DNA from: Phaffia rhodozyma
Lineage: Eukaryota > Basidiomycota > Tremellomycetes > Cystofilobasidiales > Mrakiaceae
Length of the DNA stretch: 64,000 bases
Reading direction: 5' to 3'
NCBI GenBank assembly: GCA_014706385.1
Contig: JACGZH010000010.1
Span: 868,001 to 932,000 of the forward strand
Of this stretch, positions 28,790 through 44,094 are shown in pieces. Under the pieces are notes generated by a model. It did not search any database. It was not told the origin of the DNA and saw only the letters and a list, made by a program, of their open reading frames with translations. The position numbers and the translations under genes were made by a program. Every line of letters begins with the position of its first letter. The first letter of the stretch is position 1.

Positions 28790-29945
28790 TATTTCATCTC
28801 TCAACAGAGTATCTACCTCGGAATAAATAATCTTGTTCATCTCGTGCATGTCCCTCCTCATATCTTGTTTGTCGAGCTTTTCTTTTTCTTTAACGCCCTT
28901 ATCTTCTTACGACCAAGCCAGCTTCCATCCCTCAAGCGGCTTTTCCTGTTTTCATCTTCGTCTTATTTTGTCTCCATCTCGAGTCTTCCTTCGATCTTTG
29001 AAAGTATTTTTCTTGTTTTTGATTTTTCTTTCCTTTGTTGTACATATAGAGATATTTAGAGCCTTCAGACATTTGGTTATCTTTTCTACTTACCAAGATA
29101 ATCTAACGTGCCAGTTGAGAGTTCTAGCTCCGTTTAAAGAGTATAAAATCGGATTAAACGGATAAAGAAGTTGATGCTCTTAATCTGAAGGATAGGTTGT
29201 CAAGATCCGGTAGATAGCAACGGTCCGGTGCGAGGGAACAACGGTATGGTGTGCGTTCGACATTGGATGGTGCAAGTGATTGGGTGTGGGGTGTGAGGGG
29301 TGAGAATACAGGAGCCAAGCATAATTGATTTTATTTTCAGAGGTAGGATTCGGTTAGGTGATCGGTTGCTGATCTTCTTGGCTTCTCATTACTTTTCTTC
29401 TTTATTGTAACCTGCTCCTCCTCCTCCTCCTTCTTCTTCGCCTACAATCAAACATGACTTGATGAAGATGTTGAGACTAATTTTGTTTTCGACTCCCCGC
29501 ACTAACACTGACTTGAGGCTTGAACTAAGCGATTTGCAAACCCGGTCACTCATCTGCTCAATTCGAAAGCAAACTTGTCACTTTTCCTTTGCTTTTCTTG
29601 ATTTCATTCATTCATTCCCCACCGGTTCCCCATCGGGTCCCTTTGATATGATATTTATGGCGAGAACGTCCTGAGTATTTGTCGATAAGTAGTCCATATG
29701 GTGAGACTGATTGGGTGATTTGAGATTGTGTCATCTTGCAAGGAAGATGACTACTAATACGGAGGAAGGTTGTGGACGATTGCAAAGAGGACCGGAGAGT
29801 GTACTGACTTCTTAAAGAACAGAGAAGAACGCGTCGATAGACTGATCCTATTCCAAAAACCATCCTCCTAGACGCTTTCCTTCTGTTCTTCTCCTCGCCG
29901 GCTTTTGTAAGGAATTTTCTTTGATATCCTGAATAAATCCTCCTC
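28790..29945. other. Intergenic region MED25 to OPT transporter
   Basis: About 1.15 kb between tandem genes. The left half is T-rich and the right half contains CTCCTC runs at 29415-29435. I see no conserved reading frame. It should hold the MED25 3' UTR and the OPT promoter. Confidence 0.5.
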
Positions 29946-32900
29946 ATGGCGCCCGCGTTAAAATATGAGCTCGAGAAAGATGAAGACATCGTATCTGATG
30001 TCTACCCTGTTAATGATGAAAAGATAGATCCTGTACGTCTCCTCTCCTCCTACTCTTTTGCCCTGTCTTCTTCCTTCCCTACTCCGGGCGACTGACCGCT
30101 GTCCTTGGTCTTTGGTATCACCACTCCTGGAAACCAGATATATACTAAGGGATCGGAATCTCAGGTGGTCGAGGATGACCTAGCTATCCTTTCATCTGAT
30201 GTTGATCAGGTATATGATCGAGTAAGCCCATCAATTCCATGAGACATCCTATATCATATGTCTTCGGACACATCATTCTGATTCAGACTTCTCTCTCATC
30301 CGTTATTTACAGGCGCTTGCGTTGACGCCAGAAGAAATCATAGAGATTCTCGAAGATGGTCCGTCCGAGCCCTGCAGTTTATCCCGGTTGTGAAAGAGTT
30401 GAAGACACTCATATTCGACCTTGTACTTTACGATAATAGCCTGGCTTGAGCACCACGACGATCCCAACTTCCCTACCCCCGTCAAGGTCAAGATCGAGTA
30501 CTTCTTGTCGGGCGATGCTAGCACGCTCGAGAACTATGATGCCTTGCTCGAAGAGATGCGAATCGGTCAGTCCTGCCTTTCCCTCTCTCTCTCTCTCTCT
30601 TTCCGCGCTCAAGCCAGGCTGCGCGTCCTCAGGACGGCTCACTAACCTTCCACTCTTTCCTTCCCTCTCTTCTCTCCCTTCCCTCTTGCACCCACAGAGG
30701 CCGCGCTCATCCGGTTCTCGTCCCCTTACCCTGAGGTCCGAGCGGTCGTCGGCTGCCATGACGACACGTCTACTCCTGTCAGCACCTTCCGAGTCTGGGT
30801 CATCGGCACGATCTGGTGTGGTATCGGCTCGTTCATCAACCAGTTCTTCTCGATCCGTACGCCTTCGTTCTCGCTCACGGTGAACGAGATCCAGATTCTG
30901 TCGTACCCGATCGCAAGGATCATGGAGAAGGTGCTGCCGAACAAGGTGTGGTTCCGGTTCCGAGGACACGGCTTCAACATGAACGTAAGTCTCGATCTCT
31001 CCGGCTCTCTCCAGCTGTTCAGTCATCTCTTCCTGGTGGTATCTCTGCCTTGCCGACCTGACCTGACCTGACCTATTCTGATCCTGTTCCGCCCCATCCT
31101 CTCTACTTCCAGCCTGGACCGTTCAACGAGAAGGAGCACATGCTTATCACCATCATGGCCAACATCGGAATGTTTGCTCCCTACACCACGCATATCATCA
31201 TCGGTATGTTCTTTCTAATTCTTATCATATTTAACCACGCCTCTAACTCGATGAGGATACTGATGTTTGATTCTGCCTCCTCTTCTTACTTGTTCATGAC
31301 TTCCGGGGCACGCAGTCCAGAAGCTCGAGTATGTTCCACAATTTGTTCACTGCTATCAAATTCGATCTCTAATTGCCTCTCTCCCTTCTCACAGTATTTT
31401 CTATGGACAATTATGGGCAGGAGATTTCGGATACCAAATATTGACTGGACTTTCCATGCAGATGATTGGTTTTGGATTTGCCGGCATGGCTCGACGTTTC
31501 ATCGTTTACCCCGAGCACTGTATCTGGTAAGCATTCCTCAGTCATACGTCTGGACTTGGACCTAATCTTGGATCGTGCAACTAGAGTTAAAGATGTCTAC
31601 CTCTCCATTTATGCGTAGGCTCTTTAACCTGTCTACTATTGCATTAAACAAGTCCTTCCACGATACAGAAAACCGATCTGCAAATGGCTGGAAGATTTCC
31701 CGAATGAAGTTCTTCTTCGTCGCTTTTGCCGCCATGTTTGTCTACTACTGGCTCCCTGGTTCACTATTACAATGCATTTCGTACTTTAACTGGATCACCT
31801 GGATCAATCCGAAGTCCATTACCCTAAGCGCCATTACCGGTGGAATCTCTGGGCTCGGTATCTCGCCTATTCCATCGCTCGATTGGTCGTGGTACAATCC
31901 TAACTCATGGTACCCAATGATCTACCCATTCTTCTCGACCGTCAACGTCGCTGCTGGAATGGCTGCTACCATCCCCATCATCGCCGGATTCTGGGCCCAC
32001 AACATCTGGAATACTGGCTACTTCCCTATGGTCTCCAACCGAATATTTGACAACACCGGAAAATCCTACAACGTCACCAAAATCCTTGATGCAAAAAAGA
32101 ACTTGGACGTTACAAAGTACCAGCTTTACTCCCAGCCTGTCATGTCCGCTTCCAACCTGGTCATGTATGGCGCATTCTTTGCTGTATACTCTGCCACTGT
32201 TGTCCACAGTATTCTTTATCATGGAAAAGAGATCAAAAACGGGTTCATCGTCGCCTATCGATCGATCCGAGCCGGTCAGAAGGGTAACGACGCGTTCAAG
32301 GACTACCACAACCAGGCCATGGCAAAGTACGACGAGGTTCCCGAGCTCTGGTACTTCGGTCTTACCGTCATCGCCGTCGTCTTCGGCTGCATCGGTCTGA
32401 CTGTGTACCCTACCGAGTCGAGCGTGTCTTGCATCTTCTTCGGTCTTGCCCTGACGGTGATCATGGTGATCCCCATTGGGCTGATCACCTCGATCACGGG
32501 AGTCCAGATTACGCTGAACGTGTTTGCTGAGTTCATCGGTGGTCTCATTTATCCCGGAAAAGCTCTTTCGATGAACTACTTCAAATCGTATGGTGTTATG
32601 AGTTGTTACAACGCCATCGCATTTGCCCAGGATCTCAAGCTCGCCCACTACATGAAGATCCCACAGCGACACACCTTCGCCGTCCAGATCTACGGAGCCA
32701 TCATCGCCACCTTCGTCTCGACCGCCGTCCTGAACTGGCAGATGACGTTGGAGGATGTCTGCACGACCAGTCAGAAGCAGCACTTCTACTGCAACGGAGA
32801 GGCCACCTTCTTCACCGCCACTGTCTTCTGGGGTACCCTCGGCCCAGGACGAGTGTTCGGTGCCGGCGGTATCTACACCTCCCTGCTCTACGGCTTCTTG

Positions 32901-33353
32901 GTCGGTGCGGTGCTTCCGTTGCCGTTCTACTTCCTTGCCCGAAAGTACCCCAAGTCCCTTTGGGCCAAGGTCCACGTCGTTGTGCTCATCAGTGGAGGCA
33001 TTAACTGGAACCCTTATGTGACGATCGGAAACTACTGGCCTCAGGTGGTGATCGGATGGTTCTTCCTGGTGTACATCAAGAAGAAATACCTTGCGTGGTG
33101 GTCGAAGTACAACTACATTCTCGCCACCGCTTTCGCATCCGCCATTCCTCTCTGCGGTATCCTCATCTTCGGCATCATCTCCTCCACTTCGGCTGATGAT
33201 GTGGTCGGTGATTGGAGTGTAAATACTATCTATCAAGAGTCTTGTGACTATTTAGCGACGAGTTCGACGAATAAATATCCAGAGTGCAGAAAGTACAAGA
33301 TCCCTGCGGTCGGCTACTTTGGTGCAGCGCCCGGTCTTGGCGCTTGGAACTAG
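29946..33353 (+). CDS. Oligopeptide transporter, OPT family
   Basis: Nine exons (29946-30032, 30138-30221, 30313-30358, 30440-30565, 30698-30984, 31113-31203, 31316-31328, 31395-31526, 31619-33353) splice to 866 residues. After a charged cytosolic N-terminus come SPYPEVRAVVGCHDDTSTPVSTFRVW, the usual entry to the first helix, GTIWCGIGSFINQFFSIR, and about a dozen further hydrophobic helices. Family hallmarks seen include AGDFGYQILTGLSMQMIGFGFAG, KFFFVAFAAMFVYYWLP, WNTGYFPMVSN and SGGINWNPYVTIGNYWPQ. OPT proteins carry small peptides such as tetra- and pentapeptides or glutathione into the cell by proton symport. The length fits the fungal family. Exon 7 is only 13 bases. The acceptor for the last exon is at 31618, because the earlier AG at 31584 would bring a stop. 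Peptide rather than metal-chelate transport is the usual inference; the substrate is not shown by the sequence. Confidence 0.92.
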
Positions 33354-33675
33354 GGTATTGGGTCACCCTCAACCTTGACCGATCATCCTTCATAGTTTAG
33401 AATTTTTTCTGTTTCCTTTGCTTCTTCCCTTTCTCTTATATAATCCTCTCTCTTTAGTTGTCATAGGTGAATACGAATCACCCAAAAGTTGTATATCTAT
33501 TAAATAGACCCCTCGTTTCTATCACGATTTCCGTCACCTCATGATGACCTCTGTTACTTCGCATCTAGCTATACATGATAAGTACGACTTCCATTCTTTC
33601 GAGAAGGGTTGAAACACTACTACAGAAAACATGAGGGCAAACTATCAAGGTGAAATTTCCAAGTAAAGACCTTAG
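33354..33675. other. Convergent intergenic region downstream of the OPT gene
   Basis: Holds two facing 3' UTRs. T-rich on the + strand near 33400-33440. No gene seen. Confidence 0.45.
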
Positions 33676-34964
33676 CTAGCCCGTTCGACACCAAACGGTC
33701 TGTTGATATACCCACCACTGTTGGATGAAGCGGCTATCTAAAAAAAGACGCCATAAGACAGGAGAGAGAGACTAGGAAAAGTATAAAAGTTTTGTTCGCA
33801 TTTGATGAGATGTAATCATTCATGTTCGACTTCGTTGTCATACACGTGTCGGTGATGTCAGTGCGAGAAACACGTGAAGCAGCGCCTAGGGCGACACTCA
33901 GGCTGCCCACTAGTATCCAAAACGTCAGTTGGAATGGACAGATATTGTCATGGTCATTATATTGGTGAGTAAAACCATCAATTCACAGAGATGAGAACAT
34001 CATGGATCAAGGGATGGAATTGGAAAGGAGCAATAACAAGATGAAGATAGCACAACATTGTCGAGATAAGAAGATGGTTTGTTCCTTCGTAGGCTTGTAT
34101 GTGATATGATTTAGCCAAATACCACAAGAACGACAAAATGGATAAAGAACGCGACTGAGACAACTCGTAGAACTAAAGATAGAATGTAGAGCATAGCGTC
34201 TGATTCCCAGAACATAAAATCAGTTTTGTCTGACTGAACGGTAAATTTAGGGCAAGAAGTCGAAAACAGAGGAAGAAAGGAAGAAACACTCGAGGACAAC
34301 AAGTGAATGTCCATAACTAACCTCTGAATTCCTCAAACCCTGTCTTGATGATCACGACCCTAACCTCCGGGTACGTTCGACCAACCATAAAGTCATTCCA
34401 GTTATTATCCAATACACTGGCCCATGTCTCACCCGCCGGGATCTGGAAGGTCATTCGTTCGGCAGATCTCTTGCCGAGGAAATCTGGAACAGCCTGACGC
34501 AGATTCTCAGCAGTTTGCTTTTAGATAGTCAAACCAGATGGAAGAGATAAGAAAATTAAGAGCAAAGAACAAGGATCGGTGTAAGCTAAATCCCACCGCA
34601 CACGCGTGAAGAACAAGGAATGTTTCGCAAAGGAAAAAAGAGAGAAAGAAAGGAGATTAATTTCAGCAAGATGCGAAAAGCATACCTCTTTGATGAGACC
34701 CCATTCACACATCACAGTGCGTTTGAATTCAGTGGGCATTGCATTAGTTATTGAACCAGGCATGGTCCAAACGATTATAAAGGCTCCGAATCTGCTATCG
34801 GAAGGCACTCAATTCAAAACTTGGGAGGGATAGGAATCTGAGTACGAGGCTTCTCCAACCAGCAAAAGCGGACCATCAGGATGAAATTCCTTCGAGTACG
34901 AAGGGAGAGAGCGCGCAGCCGGCTCGTCAGTCGAGGGCAGAGGCGTATACGGATTGTTGGTCAT
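33676..34964 (-). CDS. Unrecognised small protein, multi-exon
   Basis: Start ATG at 34962-34964 gives MTNNPYTPLPSTDEPAARSL...DGPLLLVGEAS, followed by an intron of about 50 bases and RFGAFIIVWTMPGSITNAMPTEFKRTVMCEWGLIKE. The next exon (34319-34518) reads QTAENLRQAVPDFLGKRSAERMTF and PAGETWASVLDNNWNDFMVGRTYPEVRVVIIKTGFEEF. These three exons share frame and phase and look like real coding sequence, with regular charged and aromatic residues. The 3' end is unclear: a last exon may lie at 33676-33728 (phase 1) or the reading may go through 33978-34120. I do not recognise the family and propose no function. It converges on the OPT gene. Confidence 0.4.
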
Positions 34965-36394
34965 GATGGTTGTTGGAAGTCAAGATACGAATGTGGTGGA
35001 AAAGCGTGAGTTTATATGGGTTGTTTCTTGAGCCGGCACTGCCGATTGACCCCTTTGATTAGCAAAACTTTATATCTGAGTTCGTCACCACGGCTCACTG
35101 GCCGATATCAGCCAGATATATACATAATCTGAGGGATCAGTTCACATCTCTCGAACAGTGATCTTGATCAAAATGCAGAGACGAGAAAGGAAACGTGATG
35201 TCCCGAAGGTGTAAGCATACTTGACGGCTATGACGAGTGAGAGTTAGGACATAGGATAGGCTGAACCTTTTTCTCAATCTAATGGTGATGACGCGTGCTA
35301 GGGTTGCTACTCACGCATTCTCGTACACGTGTCGTTTTGCTCATTTACGTTTGCACTTTTCCTAGACCGATTGAGTTTGTCTTGAGCTCTTCAATGGAGA
35401 GATTGATCAGGATCAGGATTGTGGCGAAAGAGGAAGTTAATCAGAATAAGCAGGTTGTCTCGAAGGGATATATATATTCATATGAAGAAGACGAAAAGAT
35501 TAAAAACAAAACAATGCAATGATTTTTTTAAGTTGAGTTGAAGAAATGAGATAGATATAGATTTCTTGGAGTAAAAAGTGGGTGTTGAACCAGAATGATA
35601 TAAGAAGAGATATAGAAGAGACCCCTGAGAGAACAAGCTATGTCATTTTTGGAAGCGAAAAGCAAAGAGAGGAAGATATAAAGCGCGAGCGGAAATTGAG
35701 AGAAGATGTATATCCTTTCGCTCCTTCCTGTATGTGCAGATATAAGAAGGAAACACAAAGAGAGATCGGTACAGGATGAATATGCTTGCGGAACGGAGAG
35801 AAAAGCAGATAGTGTAGATGGAAACCATTGGAGTGTTGAAACGTTGAAGCGTTGGAGCTGTCGTGAATGTCGAGCTCCTGGAGGCTCGACAGTACGAATT
35901 TTAAGGATCGATGATGGCTACCTAAAAAGAATATTTCCCATGTCGAGCATTATGCTCACTTAGAGAAGAGATTAACTACTAGTGAGGATTCTTTGAAAGA
36001 TAAAAAAGAAAGAAAAAAAAGAAAAAAAGAAACAGAAAACAGTAAGCAAAGAACAAGAAGGAAATGAGAGAAAAGCGAAGGTGTTAGAAAGAGTACATTT
36101 TGAAAGCGAGAGAGCGAGAGCGGGAGCGAGAAGAAAAGACAAGGGAAGGAAGAGAAGCACAGCGAAAAAGACCAGGTACCAAAGCAAGAGACAGGATATA
36201 AAACAAGAAGGATGGGACGATTGAGGTGAGAAAACAAGAGGGTATCAGAGTTGATGTGTAGGTTGTGTTATAAGTTTACGATGAGATAATTCGGACATTC
36301 AATGTCGAAAGACAGGAAGGATGAGTGGGAGAATATACGGAGAGTCAGAAAGCCGGCTGAGTTGAGATGTTGATCGGGAGTTTATCTTTTTTTA
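34965..36394. other. Long intergenic region with a polypurine tract
   Basis: About 1.4 kb without a supported gene. The right part (35980-36150) is almost pure purine on the + strand. The left part holds the promoter of the unknown gene, with TATATA at 35118-35123 and 35468-35475. The far right should be the 3' UTR of the kinase gene. Confidence 0.5.
35990..36145 (+). repeat. Polypurine (AAAGAAAG/GAGAGCGAGAG) tract
   Basis: Nearly uninterrupted A/G sequence, first A-rich (AAAGAAAGAAAAAAAAG type), then with repeated GAGAGCGAGAGCGGGAGCGAG units. Such tracts can form triplex DNA or exclude nucleosomes. It lies outside any gene I can support. Confidence 0.65.
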
Positions 36395-38910
<2,516 letters not shown>

Positions 38911-40702
38911 GGTCTTGTACGAGATCCCAGAAGAGACAGGACGGATCTGTAAGGTAAAACGACTGGTGTCTACCCGGCTATGAGAGATAGTGCACGCGGA
39001 CGGATTGCAGTGACGGAATGTACAGAAGACGGATGTATGAAACGTGAGGGATGTATGTGACAAACACACAGAACGTGTGCTTATACGTGTATATATGTGT
39101 GAGTAAGATATGGACAGATTCTTTGGAAAGAGAGAAGAACTCGTTTGAAAGGATCAAGTAGAGAAATTTCGTGTCGGGGATAAGCGCCTGGATGTTGGAA
39201 CAACGAGCAAAGTCTTTTCCAGGCGCGCCCCGTGTAACCAAGAGGAATGAGCCCGAAAACGTACGTGAAGAGACGTTCCATGCTTCTATCTCCGGTGTTT
39301 CTAAACCTTCGATTTTGATATAACAGTGAACATGACGACGGCGACAACGAAGACAACGACGACGGCAATGATTATGTTAACGACGGTCATCTATCGGGAA
39401 CTTGATTTGGATGGACTTTCTGTAATCTTATAGGTAGCAATGATCTCGGTGATCGATCCTAACCCAGTGGTAGCGACTAATGAGAATGGTCAGGTTCGTT
39501 CGAAGAGTAGTACTCGAACAACACACTGCCGTGTTGACTGCCATCACCATCACCGTCACCATCACCTCCATCATATCCTTGGCTTCTCGGTGTTTAGCAT
39601 TAGCCTTTTATCTCATCTTCATCTTATAAACTCACCTTATCTGTTCCGGCCTTTTGGGTCGGATCTAAACCTGACTAAATATCGTCGCGTGAGATTTCAT
39701 CGGCAGGGCTATCCACATTGTTGGACGAGAGTGTTGACTGCACGAAAGATGATCGAATCTTCTATCTTGCTAGTCTGAGTATGTGAAAGTAGAATACATC
39801 AACTTATACACTCGCACACATGTCGTATAGAGAGAACACATCGATTGATCATTCAAACAATCGAGGCGACGAGCGAATTAGAAGAGAGAGAAAATGCGAG
39901 ATTGATCTGGAAAAAAGCATGAACTATCCTACATTCCACATCGTATACTTCTCTCTCTGTCTCTGTCTTTCCCTTTTCTAGTCCGTGTAGTAGTGTACAA
40001 TCAGGACATCCTGCACGACTGATTTGGCTCACTCTAGTGACCTAATTAACTGTGTTCAGAATCTTCAGGTATGGCGCCTTTTCTGCAAAGAATCTATTGA
40101 TCGCGACTGTTCTCTTCTCAGTGCCGATATTAGCGCGCGCACTACTGTCCAGGACGTAAAAAAGCTTTTCATCTCCTCTTCCGAGCAGCTCACGTATGAG
40201 ACCAAAGGATAGAGCGTGAACGACGAGCCATATACGCCAGTTCCATCTCTACTTGACTATTGGATACCTCTCTATTCTTCTCCTTTTTCGTATCGTTTCC
40301 TCAGCTGTTAGTCCTACGTTTCTCGTCATGAATTTTTCCATCCCTCACCGAACCGCATAAACGCTCCGTATACCTCTCACTATCAATGTACCCTCTCCAC
40401 AAGACTAGATGATATTTGTACTGTGTCTATGGAAGAACGATAAGGAAGGGGGAACTTGGCTTGTTTGAAGTGGTTACATACCATGGTTACAATTCCCGTC
40501 ACTGGGCACACAGTGTTCATCGCTACCTTCTGTCTTTCTCTCCTTCCTTTTCTCTCTTCCATCACTGCCCTCTCTCGATCTTTTGCTCTCCTGCTCTTTT
40601 CTTTCCTACATCCCTCGTCAGTCCACACCTATCTCACACCAAATCAGCCCGTACACCAAGACAGACAACACATCCCTTTCCCCTCCCTTCCTCGTTTCCG
40701 AT
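38911..40702. other. Divergent intergenic region (kinase / PP2A)
   Basis: About 1.8 kb, the longest gene-free stretch. It contains TC-rich runs at 39945-39975 and 40545-40700 leading up to the PP2A start, and short CATCAC repeats at 39540-39570. The open frames in it show no conserved motif or coding character. It should contain two promoters and long 5' UTRs. Confidence 0.5.
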
Positions 40703-42943
<2,241 letters not shown>

Positions 42944-43320
42944 AGAGTATGATTTACGTCCAATGTGTTTATTAGCCTCTAGTCCTACCTTTTCTTGTTT
43001 TCTTCTCATCTCTTCTCTTTCCGCTATCTGCATTCTTCTTTCTCGTCTTCTTCATTCTTCTTTCCTCCTCCCTTTTGTTTTTCTAATAGGAGTTTGGTCG
43101 ATACGTTTGCAAAACTTACAAGCCTTTCTCCCTCTTCACTCCTGAGACCCCGACTTCCCTCTCCATTAAACGACTCTGTTCTCCGTCTCTTTTTATATAT
43201 CTTGCTGTAGAGATAACACTTTCTGCCTCACGATGGATGTTTAAAGCTTCGGTCGTGATAAGAAAAGAGTACTAGTTGATCATCATGAAATTTGGAGTGA
43301 ATATGGGAAGGAGTCCGGGT
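42944..43320. other. Convergent intergenic region downstream of PP2A
   Basis: T/C-rich on the + strand (42975-43190). It should hold the 3' UTRs of PP2A and of the small gene to its right. No gene seen. Confidence 0.45.
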
Positions 43321-43831
43321 TCAACGAGATAAGCGAAATTGATGGTCATTGCGTACTTGGTTCGTCATCAGAGTGATGTCTGATCCAGCTCTCTGCAAGG
43401 CAGTAAGGGCTTTCTGCTTTTGATGGTAGAGACACACGACCGGCGACCGAGTCTGCAAGGCTCAGCTTGTATTTTCTTCGCCGTTCTTGGTCTTCCATAT
43501 CGTCCAAGAGACACAAAGAAAGAATAGGATGGATCGAGAGCACAAACAAGGGAAGGAAAACAAGAAGAAATGAGGCGTCGGTTCCGATAGACAATGCATT
43601 CAATTCATCATTTGCATTAAACTCAACACAACCTCTTTGTCTCTTTTCAGCCCTCGCACACTCGGCACAACCACGACCACAAACACGTTGAACATTTTTT
43701 TCTCTTGTCAGATAGAAAGAGAGAAGAAAACGAAAGGAGGAACTCGCACGCATTTGGTATGTAGAACCTGTTTCTGACGGACATACATCGGTCTCCTCAA
43801 TGGCCTCGGACCCACTTCCACTTTGGCTCAT
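43321..43831 (-). CDS. Unrecognised small protein
   Basis: Begins MSQSGSGSEAIEETD at 43831, with donor GTATGT directly after. The last exon reads LYHQKQKALTALQRAGSDITLMTNQVRND and closes at TGA 43321-43323. A middle exon may be RQRGCVEFNANDELNALSIG. The alternating hydrophobic residues of the last exon suggest a short coiled coil, as in small subunits of kinetochore or vesicle complexes, but I cannot name one. The exon borders are provisional. Confidence 0.3.
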
Positions 43832-44094
43832 CTGCCTGTGTTGTTTGGCCTTGTTTGAATGTTTTCGTTGGCTCCTCAGCTAAAGACAGTGATCTACAGG
43901 TCAGGGACCTCGTGAACCCAGCTTTCCTTCCAACTTCCCCTCGAACCTTTCTATATCACTCTCATTGTTGTTCGTGTTCCACACTCCTCCTCTGCTTCCG
44001 CTCGGTTGGAGTCTCTCCCTCTCCCCTGATAGAATCTGTCCACTCCTACATCACAAGCTGTGTCGTTCTCATCGCCTTCCTTTTGGTCAACAAG

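Noticed and set aside
31905..33236. 443-codon open frame on the minus strand opposite the OPT gene
   Set aside because: It is the antisense shadow of the long last OPT exon. Its composition (Asp/His/Val-rich, no motif) follows from the codon bias of the sense strand.
33840..33920. Search for tRNA-like cloverleaf in intergenic DNA
   Set aside because: No A-box/B-box pair with correct spacing and no acceptor stem could be found here or in the other long gaps by eye. A tRNAscan run would be decisive.
39440..39778. 112-codon frame with His-rich stretch between kinase and PP2A
   Set aside because: The histidines come from a CATCAC simple repeat. No splice context, no conserved motif and poor coding character.
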